Shown: positions 24,859 through 36,974, numbered from the stretch's first letter. The stretch: 64,000 bases of DNA from Lasiosphaeria ovina (GCA_033439765.1 JAULSN010000001.1:7750001-7814000); one strand, 5' to 3'. The notes: generated from the sequence alone by a model not told the origin. Translations and numbers: made by a program.

Positions 24859-27800
24859 TCATAATAAGCTCTGGTATTTATCCAACCCCGACTTTTGCGG
24901 CTGAGCAGGTGTCTGCTGCTGCTGCTGGGCCATGCCCATAGCCATTCCCATCCCAGAACTGAGACTGGTGCCGCTGCCCAGGTTCATCATGTTGCTCATG
25001 CTGTTCATGCTCATGCCCATGCTATTAGTATTACCACCACCACCGCCGCCGCCACCCATGCTCCTCATGGCAGCCATTCCCATGCCCATTCCCATGCCCG
25101 TTCCAGCATTGGACCCCATCATCCGATTTGCGGCGGCGGCGCCGATCGACGACGACGACCCCATCGAGTTCATGTTCATCATGCCCATGCCAATGCCCAT
25201 ACCCATGCCACCAAGTGAGGACGAAGAATTAGTTGTTTGCGGCTGCGGGTGCTGCGAAGGAGCTCCGGGCGGCGGCGCGAGACTGAAGGCGGATGCCGGC
25301 GTGGACGTGCTGGCGGGCGGCGGGGAAAGCGCAAAGGAGGACGAGGTGGAGAGGGACGGCCGGTGCCCCGCTGACAGAGATGGCGGCTGGCTGAGAGACA
25401 TGGAGCCGAACGAAGATATCGGCGGCTGCTGCTGCGGCGACGAGGGCGACGACCAAGGGTTGCTGCTGAGAGCCGAAGATGGCGTGCCCCAGTTTATGGA
25501 TGTGCTCGGAGGTGCTAGCGGCGGCGACGCTATGCTACTACTAGGGGTTGGCTGCAGCGGCTGAGAAAACTGTGTTGCCGTCGGCGTGAGAGTCTCGAAG
25601 CGGGCTAGATCCGGGGTGACAGTCCTGAAGCTGGACTGTTGGGCCCGAACAGCGCCAAACGGTCCGGCGTTGGACGTCGCCGGGGCTGCCGAAGGCGCTT
25701 GCCCAGAGGATGACCAAGAGAAGGCGGGTGTTGTTGCTGCCGGCGCCGGCGTAGGTGCCGCGGGTCTCCCAGCCCTCGGATTAGAAGACGCGACAGAGGC
25801 GCCGGGTATGTTAGAAGTCATACTGTCCCACCCAGAGTCGAGAGGGTTGCCACCACCTGATCCGCTCGACTTGCCCTTGACCAAGAGCTCGAAGTCGTCC
25901 ACGGTATCGCCGTTCGCATCCAGCGATGAGCCGGCTATGGCGCCAAACGACATGAAATCCTCACCCGCCCTAGCTACAGCGCCGTTGCCGCCGCCCGACA
26001 GCTCCTGCAGTTTTTTGGTCTGCTCATCCTCTACTCTCCTTGACAATGTCTTGATAAGATCCATGAACCCCTGGAACTGCTTGAGATCCAGCAGCGGCCC
26101 CAGACTCATGCTCCACAGGATGGGAAGAATGTCCATGGCCACGAAGTCTGCATCTGCGACTTTGCCCACAACCTTCAAGACATTGAGGGCGGCAATCATA
26201 ACCGCCGGCTCCTTGGTCTTGATCCCCTTGACGAGAGGCACAATCTTTTCCTGCATAGTGAACTTGTCGAGGACGCTAGACGAAGACGTCCTCTTCTTGT
26301 CGGACCCAAACCCGTCCAGCCCATCGTCGCTGTTCGGGTCGCTAGATCCGCCGCACAGAGTTACAAAGGCCTGCAAGCCTCTGACTTTGATTGCTAGACT
26401 GTTTGTTTTGCTAAATATTGTCGCAATAACTGGGAAGAGCTCGTTCTTGATGGTGCTAAAATCCAGCACAGACAATATTGTTGGGAGACTCCTCAGTGCG
26501 GCATCAACAAGTGTTGGCGTTGGCGACTCCAAAGATGCAAAGATTATGGGCAGGATATCTTAGGAGGATAGGAATTAGCACCAGGCTCAGAGCCCGCAGG
26601 GAAACCTCCACATACCGTCTTTGAATTCCTTCCCCAAGCAGTTGTTGGCTATGACGCCCAGTTGCTCGAGGATAATCATCAGACCCGCGTCCCTTGCCGC
26701 ATCTTTCTCTTGTGTCTGTTTTGCGTTTGTGACAAATATCTCCTTCAGACTGGGCCGTACTCTGTCCCCAAAGGCTCTCTTTCCAGAGGGCAACAGCTCT
26801 ATTATCTTGAAGACGTTATGGAGTATGAGGGAGAGCAGTTCCCTATCTTTTAACTCATCTAATAGGGCGGGGAGAACCTTTTTCTCCATCACAGACTTGG
26901 GAAACGACGGCAGGACCTTGATTAGTCCCCTGAGAAACTGCGACTTCTCGTTGGGTGTTTTGGCCGGGAAGGCGTCCAGGAAGCGAATCGTTGAGATGAG
27001 TATATTGTCAAAGTACTCGCTCTGTTGGAACTCCTTGGCCGTCATGCGCTGGGCTGGTCTGCGTGTTATAAGCCGCGGGAGGACCTGGGTTGCTAATTCT
27101 TTGGGGAGAGGGCGGGAAGAGAGGAAGTTGTTGGTTGAGGACGGCACGCCCTGTGAGTTTTGGAACAGTCTCTTGTAGTTGGACACACTTGAGTTGCACT
27201 CTATTGGCGAGCGGTGCGGAGAGTTATACAGGGCTACGCAGAGAAGCCCTAGCGAGAACATGTCGGCCGAGGAGGTGAGATTATTGTCCAAGACAAAATC
27301 CGGCGAGGTATAGTCTAGACTAAGCTGGACAGAGCGGGGCAGCCTGGGGTCGAGGTGCAAGACGTCTACGAGGTCGATGGGCTGCACCGATGTTGTCGCC
27401 GACGAATTCTCGGCCGGGCCGCAGAAGGACAGGCCGCTAATCTTCCAGTCCGACTATTGAAAACGGGTCAGAAACAGAGGCTAGAGCTACTCGGACAGTA
27501 CGCCACACACGGCCACCAGAGTTCAGGCCGCAACCCGCAGAGCATGACCTACCTTGGCATTAATGAGGATAGCGTCGGGCGTGAGGTTGCCGTGGACGAG
27601 CCCGGCCGTCTCGTGTAGGAACTCCAGGGCCTTGCTGATTTGGAGCAGGCCCTTCTGGATCTCGAGCTCGTCAATCTCGAGCTCGCGCCGCCGCCGGGTG
27701 CCATCGGCATCCTCGGTGACCCAGCGGCTGGACCGGCCGCCGACGCCGCCGCCCTTTTCTTGCTCGTCCTTCTCCTCCAGCAGGCTCGCGAGCGAGGCGG

Positions 27801-28155
27801 TGACGGCCTCGGTGGCAAACTGCAGGCCGCCGCCGCGGGTTTTCTCGACGGGCTCGACAAGCTCCAGGACGTTGGGATGGCGGAGACGGGCTAGCGACGC
27901 GGCTTCCTTCTCGAGCCTCTCGACAACGCCCTCGACGACCTTCTTGAAGGCGGCGGCGCCGGATCGGCCCAGGCCGCTGCTGTGGGCATCGAGCGACTTC
28001 CTGTCAAAGACGAAGACGGAAACATCCTTGCCCGTCGACTTCTTCTTGGCGCTGTATATCTTCCAGGGGCCAGCCGTCGACGTGACGGTGGGGGAGATGG
28101 TGTAGTTGGACGAGATGTTGGTCGACGAAATGGACTTGACCACGCTGGAAAACAT
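24859..28155 (-). CDS. SCY1-like (SCYL2 / Ppk32-type) pseudokinase
   Basis: Three exons on the minus strand, 28155-27553, 27453-26616 and 26558-24859, encode 1,046 residues. The N-terminal kinase-like domain lacks catalytic signatures: HGN at residues 188-190 replaces HRD, and SDWKISG (from 202) stands where DFG is expected. So it is a pseudokinase. It is followed by helical HEAT-type repeats (about 330-660), with phrases such as KVLPALLDELKDRELL and AGLMIILEQLGVIANNCLGKEF, and then a Ser/Pro-rich region. A strikingly Met/Gly/Asn-rich stretch (about 890-1010) precedes a conserved-looking C-terminus, SGLDKYQSLL. SCY1-like proteins act in clathrin- and COPI-associated traffic; the fission yeast relative is Ppk32. 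Introns are 99 and 57 nt with normal borders, and both joins (INAK/SDWK and KDDILPI) are smooth. The start codon lies 1.36 kb from the divergent aminotransferase gene. Confidence 0.92.
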
Positions 28156-29510
28156 GGCTCACGGTGGTCGGGAGATTCTATGCGCTCGTGGCTCTCATTG
28201 CTCTCGCCCTTCGCCTTCGTCCTCGCCCTCGCTCTCGCCTTCGCTCTCGCCTTCGAGATCGGTGGGGTGGTGCAACGCGCGGCTTCGGGGCTCTGGTGCG
28301 ATCGGGCCGGGGTTGAGAAAAAGTCAGGTCATGGGCAGTCGGTCGGTCAGCTCGGCGCGGCACGCAGGTGCATGGCAATATGAATTCCGGTGCGCAGAAT
28401 CTAAGACGGGGGAGAGTTGCAGGTACTGTATGTCCTGTTCGTAGGTGTCCGGGAATGCGGAGGGCCGATGCAACTCAGATCAGGGAGACGGGGACAGCGC
28501 TGCCCCAGACAAGGAGGATCCTATAGGCGTGGAGCAGCGATCGCATACCTACCGACTCTTCAAGTGCAAAAAAAGCGATAATCGATCCTTCAGAAATATT
28601 ATAGTTATAAGCCAGCTTGGGCCACAACGCAACACAACACAACCCCGCTAGGAGAGAAAATAATCTTTGTTGCGCCTGCCGTCAGCAACCAATGATTTGC
28701 GACACTCCACCAACTGCCTGCCTGCCCAACCTGAACCTTTTTTATGCTTATCCATCCATTGCAAGTCTCCTCCCATCAGGCATGGTTTCCACGGTTTCCA
28801 GCTGTGACGCTTGGCAAGGCTGAAATGTCCCCATTGGTGCCGCGTTGGTACCTCGAAAAGAGCTGGAGGTCCCCAGCGCGGCGCGGCGCGGGACAGCACG
28901 TTCCTTTAGGGAGCTACCCCAGCGTGTTCCAGCACTGGGGACCACTACAGAATAGAGCCCGCCCACTTGGAGGTCCGTTACTCCGAGCGGAACACACAAG
29001 GCCTTGGACAACCGCAACTGCCCGTTCAAGCCCGCCCTTTCATGTACACTAGCCACGACCCTAGCTCAAATTCCAGGCCCCTGATTAGCTCAATTCGTTG
29101 CAACTGCAGAGCTCCGATAAGGGTCCGATGTTGTCCAGGACAGGGCGTTGCTCCTCCCAATGGGTGGTTCAGTCTACAGAAGAGAGAGGTGTGTGATGAG
29201 TCGGCAGAGGACAAGTCTAAATAAATAATCTACAAGCTGCACTCTGACGCTCTCACTCTCTCTCCATTTATTTACGACTCGCTTCACCTGTTGGCGTCGT
29301 CTATTTCTCTCACATAGTTAAACGGGTCGGTCCTCTAACGGCGGCCGTTGGGCATATCCTACCTATTTAACTCGCAGCGGTGGACGGTGACAAAAAAAGT
29401 TACTTGGACTTTTAGAGTCGCAGGACCCATACCTTAGCTGTTCACCACCACCATCCCAACTCTCTCTTTTTTTTCTTCCCTCCCTCAGCTATTAATATTC
29501 CCGGCCCGCC
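28156..29510. other. Divergent intergenic region (SCYL2-like / aminotransferase)
   Basis: No gene is supported. It contains CTCTCGCCTTCG-type tandem pyrimidine repeats at about 28196-28258, immediately upstream of the SCYL2-like start, and pyrimidine-rich leader sequence at 29448-29500 before the aminotransferase start. Both promoters must lie here. Confidence 0.6.
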
Positions 29511-30877
29511 ATGCTGCGGCCACTCTTTTCCCGATGCCCCTCGGTCCTGCAGGCTGCGGCAGCGGCATCGCGGCCATCGTCACGGTTAGTGCTGGTTTCG
29601 TGGCAGGCGGCGACGGCTGCGCGGCGCCAGTATAGCATCAAACCCCATGCCGCGTCCGTGTTCCAGCCTCAGGACATTGACCCGAGCAAGCTGGTGCTGG
29701 AGAAGACGAAGAGTCCCAAGACGCTGAAAAAGCCCGAGGACCTGGTGTTTGGGAGGAATTTCACAGGTATGGACTACACATGTTTCCCTATCTCTATTGT
29801 AATGCCTCCTCCTCCTGTCCCCCTCCCTCGGTGTTTCTAGCTGACCCGCGCCTTGCGCCTCCCCTAGACCACATGCTCACGATTGAGTGGAACGAGACGA
29901 CGGGGTGGCTGGAGCCGCGGATCCAGCCGTACCAGAACCTGTCGCTGGACCCGGCGACGTGCGTGTTCCACTACGCCTTCGAGTGCTTCGAAGGGATGAA
30001 GGCGTACAAGGACAAGGCGGGCCAGATCCGGCTGTTCCGGCCCGACAAGAACATGGCGCGCATGAACAAGTCGGCGGCGCGCATCGCCCTGCCCACGTTC
30101 GCGCCCACGGCCATGATCGACCTCGTCGCCGCCTTCGCCAAGCTCGAGAGCCGCTTCATCCCCGACCAGAAGGGCTACTCGCTGTACCTGCGTCCGACCA
30201 TGATCGGCACGCAGAAGACGCTCGGCGTCGGCCCGCCCGGCTCCGCTCTGCTCTACGTCATCGCCTCGCCCGTCGGCCCCTACTACCCGACGGGCTTCAA
30301 GGCCGTGTCGCTCGAGGCGACCGACTACGCCGTGCGCGCCTGGCCCGGCGGCGTCGGCGACATGAAGCTGGGCGCCAACTACGCCCCGTGCATCGTGCCG
30401 CAGCGCGAGGCCATGAGCCGCGGCTTCCAGCAGAACCTGTGGCTGTTTGGCGAGGAGGAGTACGTGACCGAGGTCGGCACCATGAACTTCTTCGTGGCGC
30501 TGCGCAACCGCGAGACGGGCCAGAAGGAGCTGCTGACGGCGCCCCTGGACGGCACCATCCTCGAGGGCGTGACGCGCGACTCGGTGCTGGCGCTGGCGCG
30601 CGAGCGGCTGGTGCCCGAGGGCTGGAAGGTCGAGGAGCGCCGGTTCTCCATGAAGGAGGTGGCCGAGGCGTCGGCCGAGGGCCGCCTGATCGAGGCGTTT
30701 GGCGCTGGCACCGCCGCCATCGTCAGCCCCGTGCGCGCCATCAGCTGGAAGGGCCAGCTGATCAACTGCGGGCTCAAGGACCACGAGGAGTCGGGCGAGC
30801 TCACCTTCAAGGTCAAGACGTGGATCGAGGCCCGCCAGTACGGCGACGAAGAGCACGAGTGGAGCTACGCGTGTTAG
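29511..30877 (+). CDS. BAT1: Branched-chain amino acid aminotransferase, mitochondrial type
   Basis: Two exons, 29511-29766 and 29868-30877, encode 421 residues. The enzyme transfers the amino group between leucine, isoleucine or valine and 2-oxoglutarate using PLP, in the last step of synthesis and first step of breakdown. Class IV aminotransferase features: HYAFECFEGMKAYK, RPDKNMARMNKSAARIALP, YLRPTMIGT, the PLP lysine K252 in GDMKLGANYAP, and EEEYVTEVGTMNFFVAL. The first 40-odd residues are rich in Arg, Ser and Ala and lack acidic residues, typical of a mitochondrial targeting presequence ending near RRQYS. The 101-nt intron joins NFT to DHMLTIEW. The long open frame on the opposite strand here is a GC-bias shadow. 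Confidence 0.96.
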
Positions 30878-31516
30878 ATATAGATGACGTTGGTTTTCAC
30901 TGGGCTCGGCTGGGCCGTCTACAAAAACGCGTATATAGCTGAGTAGCGTGGCTGGATAAAAGACGTAAAAATAAGGAACAGGTCGTGGACAAACCACCTC
31001 GTGCCCGGTTCTCGACGAGCAGCATACAAATCAAATCCGGAAATGTCTGGCAGGGGAAGCAATGGGGTGTGCACCAAAACTAGCCGTACCAGTCTATGAA
31101 TGCTCTTGGATGTCCAGATGGAAACGAATGCCTGGCTCGACAGCAGGGACTCTGTTGGTAACGCAGTTATGAAGCAGGTCTAACCGCAACTCCCGACGAC
31201 AAGATATCCCCGCCCTTACGCAACGCAGGCAGGAGGGAATGCCGAAAGACGAAAGAGCAAGCGACGACACCGAGAGAGAATAAAAAAGAATATCATATCA
31301 CACACACACACACGCCCCTCTCCCGTCTCTAGTCTCCAGTCTCCTAAAGTCTCGGTTGGTTCATTTCCGGCAGTCTATTTGAAGATGGGCGTCCCATGAA
31401 TAGTAACATCTGACTCTCGTCTGCCCACTTCCGTCTCTGTTTCTCTCTTCCTTCTCGTCTAGCCACTCAGAAAATCGATTTCACAAAGCCGCCGCCGTCG
31501 CCACCGCCTGGATTTC
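30878..31516. other. Convergent intergenic region
   Basis: It lies between the aminotransferase 3' end and the complex I subunit 3' end. A short CA repeat lies near 31300 and pyrimidine-rich sequence at 31430-31460. No gene is seen. Confidence 0.6.
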
Positions 31517-32101
31517 TCATTTCTTCTCGGGGTCCTCGAGGATGCCCTCGACCTCTAATCGCCTGCGCGCCTCCTCGAGCGCCCACGTTTGTATGCTAGA
31601 TAGACACGCACGCAAGGTCAGTATTCCAGCTCCTTTTCCTTTTCTAATAAATAAATGTAAAAAAATAAAAAAATACCGCAAACCCCCCCCCCCCCCCTTC
31701 TCCCCCTCTAGTCACTACCATCCACCAACCAAGCCAAAAACAACAACAGACAGACAGTAAAAAAAAAAAAAAACTCACGACGTATCCGGCTTATAGGCGT
31801 ACGCGACCAGGAACACGGCAATGCTGCCGCAGAAGCCGTAGAAGAAGGGGGCCTCCCAGCCCTCGCTTTGGTACTTCTCGCCGGGCTTGACGCCGAACAG
31901 CCAGCCGGTTGGGGGGTCGTACGAGGGACCGTGGGAGGAGGCGCGGGCGGGGGACGACGAGAAGAGGCGGGCTGCGGGTGGCGCCAGAGCTGTGGTTGAC
32001 GTTGTCGTTGTCGAGAGAGAAGACGAGGTCCCTGTGATCGAGGAGCGCTGGACGGCGGCGCGGGCTGCGCGGACGCAGGAGCTCGGGCGGATGGCCGGCA
32101 T
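31517..32101 (-). CDS. NADH:ubiquinone oxidoreductase ESSS (NDUFB11-type) subunit
   Basis: Two minus-strand exons, 32101-31779 and 31595-31517, encode 133 residues. It is a single-pass accessory subunit of mitochondrial complex I. The N-terminal 65 residues are rich in Arg, Ala and Ser and look like a targeting presequence ending at ARLFSSSPARASS. Then follow YDPPTGWLFGVKPGEKYQSE, a membrane segment (FFYGFCGSIAVFLVAYAYK) and a charged tail. The frame without splicing stops just after YKPDTS, but GTGAGT occurs exactly there. A 183-nt intron leads to an exon encoding IQTWALEEARRRLEVEGILE and a PEKK end, which matches the family's C-terminus as I remember it. An in-frame ATG at 32170 could give a longer presequence; I prefer 32101. 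Confidence 0.88.
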
Positions 32102-32816
32102 GGCGGGCGGGCGGGCGGGCTCCAACTGAAAAGGGAAAAATGAAATACGAAAAGGAGACTGAGCTGTCAATTGAATTGACTGCAGCCCGTCTGCTCGGAA
32201 ACGGAAGAGTGGGGATGGGGGTGGTGGTGGTGGTGTTGCGGCGACCGAGCAATCGGCCGGCGATAGAGGAGTCAGTCAATGTGGCCCGTCGTTGGTCATT
32301 CACGCTTGGTTGCGGCAAAAGGCACGCAAATGTGGCTTAATCACGTGGCGAGCCCGTTCTTTCTCGAGTGGCTAAGAGCTGGATTTGGTGTGGCTCACAC
32401 TGCGGAGTCGGAGCATCTTGGCAGCCGAAAACAATAACCTTATCCGTACGGAATAACCTCCGTACGGAGTAGTTGAATTACATTTACAACAGTGGCAGCA
32501 AAGCCACACAGCAGTCAATGGGGGGCAGAAGTGTCAAATGATATAATCTACCCGCTGCCTGGAAATATCCGTAGTCTATCTGGCTTCCGTACCTCGATCT
32601 ACGGGAATCCCGCGCTGCTCGCTCCAATTCCCATTCGCTTCTAAACCCAACCTACAACTATAACTAAAACTGTAACTAAGGTAGGTGTTCTGCTGCTGTT
32701 AATATCCAACAGCCTCTTATTTAGCTCCGTTGGCCCCCTGCCCGAGTGAGGCACGGGACCACAGCGCAAGCAGTAAGGTAGGAGTCAACTCGTTCCGAGC
32801 GGAGGCACGACCTCCC
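32102..32816. other. Intergenic region
   Basis: It lies between the complex I subunit start and the Argonaute stop codon. It includes TCCGTACGGAATAACC followed by CCGTACGGAGTAG (32443-32472, containing an exact TACGGAGTA at 32463). No ORF is supported. Confidence 0.6.
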
Positions 32817-35800
32817 TCAGATATAATACATTGTGTCCTCTAGATTTTTGTGGACCTTGCGAGACTTGATCGTCTGCGCATCCTTGCTGCTCAATGATCC
32901 AGAGTCTTCAAAGAGCTCGTTCTGGTGAATGCGGGCTCTCGTGCAGACCAGGTCAGCATAGTACGCAGGCGGGCAGATGCTGACCGCCTTGGTGGCTCGG
33001 CCGTAGAGATAGCACATGTCATGTGTAAGCTTCTCGAGGGCGTCGGCCGCCGCGGCACCATAGTCGGCCCTGAAGATCTCGTCGAGCAGAACCGTATAAT
33101 GCGCCGGCCGAGCAGTTCCTGATTGCACATGTGTCAGCATGTACAAGCTCAATATGGAGGGTTTGTCCACGACTTACCTTGAAGAGATGCATGGGCCTGC
33201 AAAAAGAAGTCCCAGGACCGCACGTTCGTCACGCCACGGTCAACAACTGTCCCCTCCCTTGGACTCTTGGATCTGGGATGAATGTGCCCGGGATCAGTTG
33301 GGAAAAAGCGCGTCTGGTGGCGCTTGACTGACACGATCAAAGTGATACGTGGTTTCTGAGTTGCCTGGTACGTTTGTTTACAGGCCTCTCGGATGTGCGG
33401 AAGTTCTTTTTCGAGGACTGTGCTGAACTGTCCTTCAGAAACACCATCACGGAAGATGAGAATGTTTTCAGGGAGCTGGCCCTGGTTGTTCTTCAGCCAT
33501 AGATTCAGCCGGGACTTGAATTTCTCAACCAAGTCTTCGCCGAGCATCTCCTCTCTTGCCGGGCCCACCCACGCAACAGCTGGCCATTGAGCGAGGTTCT
33601 TGTCAACGCTGGCCACCAGACCGACCATGCTAGACGCGTGTTCGGACGTCCCAGCGTCAAGGTTCGTTGGATGGGTGACGTCGTATCCCACTACCATCGT
33701 CTTTCCAGATTTGAGCAATCCAATGTCGTCCTTGAGCATTTGGTTGGTTCCGCCAAACTTGAGATTGACCTTCAGAGCGACGTTGGCAAAATACCCCATC
33801 TGACCCTTTTCCTCGAGGATCTTGTCCTGCACAACACAGGCGTGCTGCAAGCCGTATTCGACGTCTGCAATCTTCTTCACCATGTTGTACAGCGCCGTAT
33901 CTTTGGCCGGGAGCAGCACAAGCACGAAATCCGGTCTAGCTTTTGCGATCTTGCTGAAAACCAGCTTCAGACTCGCTTCGTTGACAGCAGATTTGACCTT
34001 GAATCCCGGTTCGGTCGAACTCTCATTCAGTGGATTGCCTGGATTGTTGATTCGCATGCCCATACTGGTCGCCATGAACTTCATGAACGTGATGGCGACC
34101 GATTGGACACCGGCATGGGGTCGGGGCTGTTGTTGCCTAGGGATGTGGAGGAACGTCCATGATTTGATCAGTCGTCCTGGCTTGCTGATCTTCACGCCCT
34201 TCATTAACCACCCGCCATTGTCCGGTCTGACCATGGAAAGTGAATTTCCTCTCTGAGCGAGATATGCCAGATCGGGCGGCGTGAGTTCTCGACCGATGAC
34301 GGTAATAAGCTGCTTGCCGACGGAGACACCGAATCGCTCCTAGATGTCGTTAGCACGCCTGATAGGAAGACATGTGAAGCAAACAAGCTTACAAGTAGCG
34401 GGTTGTTGTCAAACCCGAGCACTGCTCTCCCCTCATTTGTGATTGAGTTCCCGTTGTGAGCCGGTGATCGGCAAGCGAACTTTATCATTTCGTCCTGCTC
34501 TCTCGGGTTCATCCTGGCCTTGATAGGGCTATATAGCAATTTGCAATGCTCCGCCAGAAAGTAAATCGGCCTCTGAATCGACCCCACGTTGACCAAAGGA
34601 AGGCTCAGATTTGCCTTGATGTTGTATCCTAGCCACGTTAGTAACCATCGTAGCGAAGTGATCAGGGTCAGAGTCCTTACTGGCAGCGAAATAGTCCGCC
34701 ACCGTCACAAACGTATCCCACTGGAGACCCTTCGGCGGGGCGGCGGAACCCGATTTTGGTTTGTTCAGGTAGAACTGCACGGAAGCCGGACCACCATACT
34801 GCAGACCATGGGCAAATTTGGGGGCCTCCTGATCCCGGACATTTTTCCCAACTCGGCCGTCTTTAGCAGTGGCCAGGCCAGCAATCGATTTGCAGACGTC
34901 AAACCATTCGCCGGGTTTGCCGCCAGGGACCTTGCAGATAACCCGCGACCTTCCGAGGAACTTGTGCAGGCGGTTGAGCTGCCGTTCATAAGTTTGCTTA
35001 ACATGTGGTGGGTGCTTCTGAAGCTGATCAATCTTCTCCATTTTTGCCACCCCTTCGCGTTCGAACAAGCCACTCAGCTCCAGTTGGGCACGGAAGGTAG
35101 CATGCGTCACGTTGGTATTCACGAGGATTCTCCCAGTGCCGGTACGAACGCTCTGATAGTACCCTCGAAGGATGGCCAACAAACTTCCGCCGAGGGTGTT
35201 CACGTCTTCCCTCCTCTTGTCATCTATGGCAAACACTCGGTTCCGCCCAACTGTGGCAGTTTCTTCGTCTGCACGAGCTGCGTGTCCGAGGATAATGCCG
35301 AGGGCATCGAGAGCTCTCAAGTGCTTGGGGAAGGAACTGTCATTAGCCGGGTCTTCCATCGTCTTCAGGTACTCGGTCAGGCTGTCGATGCTGATCCAAT
35401 CTGGGCCTGAGAACGTGACTTTCCATTGTTCCGCCTCCGCTCGTTGTGGCTCCTGGCACTCAACCACGAAAACACCGTTTTCGGGGAGGTCGAGGGCCTG
35501 AAGGGTGATAACCTTGTCCTTGTATTCAGTCGCAACCGGAATATCAGGAGGGAGTTGACGCAGAGCAAGGCCGATGATCTCGGCCAATTTTCTACCCTTC
35601 ACCTCCCTGACTGCAGGCTGTCCCTCGGCTAATCCCGACTTCTGCACGTTCGGGGTGTTTGGCGACGATACCTTCGGCGTTGCCTTTGGGTTCTCTGTAG
35701 GCGCTCCGGATAGAGCTACCTTGACGGTGTACACGTACAGAGACGAGAGCGAAATGTTCAGTTTGAACGAGTTTGCCCAAAGGACGATACGGCTTCCGCG

Positions 35801-36049
35801 CGAGCCGAATTTTGGACGGGGTGGTAAGAACTTGGATTCTCTCACGGGACTGGAAACTTGAAGGCCGCTCATCTGAGTCGTCAACTGGGACACGGTATTG
35901 GTGTGAGCCGCGACCCAGTTGTCCTCAATCTTGGTGACATTGGGGTCCGGGGCTGGTATTGGAGAGCCTTGTCTAGAAGAAAAGGTCAGAATTGTTCGGC
36001 ATGTTGCAATTTGGCGGCATACTCACCCAAAGACATCTCCGGCGAAGCT

Positions 36050-36080
<31 letters not shown>

Positions 36081-36196
36081 TGTCCACCCCGGAAACCTCC
36101 ACGGCCTCCACGGAAGTCGCCTCGACCGCCGCCACGTCCCCCGCCACGATACTCTCCGCCACCTCTACCTCTACCACGACCGCGGTTGTCGGACAT
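32817..36196 (-). CDS. Argonaute (QDE-2/SMS-2 type, PAZ-PIWI)
   Basis: Five minus-strand exons, 36196-36027, 35972-34681, 34628-34393, 34339-33178 and 33118-32817, encode 1,053 residues. Argonautes bind small RNAs and cut or silence complementary transcripts. The N-terminus is an RGG/Gly-rich tract (RGRGRGGGEYRGGGRGGG). ArgoN, linker and PAZ regions follow (TNVTHATFRAQL, about residue 285 onward). The MID/PIWI part has YNIKANLSLPLVNVG, ERFGVSVGKQLITVIGREL, VVGYDVTHP with D786, ILIFRDGVSEGQF with D864, and GTARPAHYTVLLDEI with H960. The slicer Asp-Asp-His set is intact, so cleavage activity is plausible; I did not place the fourth acidic residue. Introns of 55, 52, 53 and 59 nt all have GT-AG borders and the joins restore conserved motifs. 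Fungi often carry two paralogues (quelling and meiotic silencing); the sequence alone does not tell me which this is. Confidence 0.95.
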
Positions 36197-36589
36197 GGTG
36201 AAGGGTAGCACAAGCGTCTGAGCAAAAACGACGGAGCAGTGAATTTTGATGGGGTTAATGATGTTGAAGAAGAAATGATTCTCAAAAGGAGTATTTGCAA
36301 GAGAAGTTGCTGGCCTGCGAGCAAGATGGCCTTCTCACACGAAGGCTCCGAGGATGATGATAGCGCGAGGTGTGGCGGCTAGCAAAGAAAATGGAGGATC
36401 TGCAAGAGGAGTTTAAGTATTTATGCACCGCTTGTCTTAGCTCGTTGCCGGTCGGTGTTTGTTTCCCATGTGAGCCAGGGAACCAGAACAAGAGGCAAGA
36501 AGACAAGGGAAAATCCCCACTTCGTCAGCCTTGTCGATAGGAAGTACTGTGTAGAGCGTGATCAACAACCTAGTGTAGAAGGGGAAAGG

Positions 36590-36683
36590 GGTAACTACCT
36601 ACAAAAATGAGATGTGCAAAGCAAGCTGGCTAACAAGGCGCAACAGGGGGTTAACCTGCACATCCCATTTTTGTGGGTAGTGG
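36590..36683 (-). mobile_element. MITE-like inverted-repeat element, copy A
   Basis: About 94 bp. Its reverse complement aligns along its whole length with the element at 36975-37071. The best block (36651-36672) matches 36988-37009 at 21 of 22 positions when inverted. Its ends are imperfect inverted repeats. It is flanked by a 10-bp direct repeat AGGGGAAAGG at 36580-36589 and 36684-36693, a plausible target-site duplication. Many differences from copy B are transitions, as expected of decay, possibly RIP. It encodes no protein. Confidence 0.65.
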
Positions 36684-36797
36684 AGGGGAAAGGTGTCCAA
36701 TCAAGGCAAGAGAAAAAAGCAAAGAGATGTCAAGGTTTCGGGCCTGCAAACGAGAGGCGGTCAGAAAACAAAAGACAGGCCCGATGTTGACGTCAGG

Positions 36798-36855
36798 CAG
36801 CATCACAGAATCAAACAGCATCACAGAATCAAACAGCATCACAGAATCAAACAGC
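36798..36855 (+). repeat. 18-bp tandem repeat, three copies
   Basis: The unit CAGCATCACAGAATCAAA is repeated three times perfectly (36798-36851), followed by a partial CAGC. It lies between the two inverted-repeat elements. The units abut with no spacers, so it is a minisatellite and not a CRISPR. Confidence 0.9.
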
Positions 36856-36974
36856 TTCCCTTCGGTACCTAGGAACCTGAAAGCATGGATGCATTGGGCC
36901 GGGCTGCCTCTGTGTGTGACCCGATAAGTGGACGGCAGCAAGATGGGCGTCACGGGATTTGGTCCCCTCCTGAG

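Noticed and set aside
24895..25564. Plus-strand frames rich in His/Pro/Met over the SCYL2-like 3' end
   Set aside because: They mirror the low-complexity Met/Gly coding repeats of the minus-strand gene.
29864..30997. 377-residue minus-strand frame and 351-residue plus-strand frame over the aminotransferase
   Set aside because: Both are shadows of the BAT1 frame in GC-rich sequence and are dominated by Arg/Ala/Gly/Val.
36798..36855. 18-bp repeats as a CRISPR array
   Set aside because: The units abut without spacers, and the host is a eukaryote.
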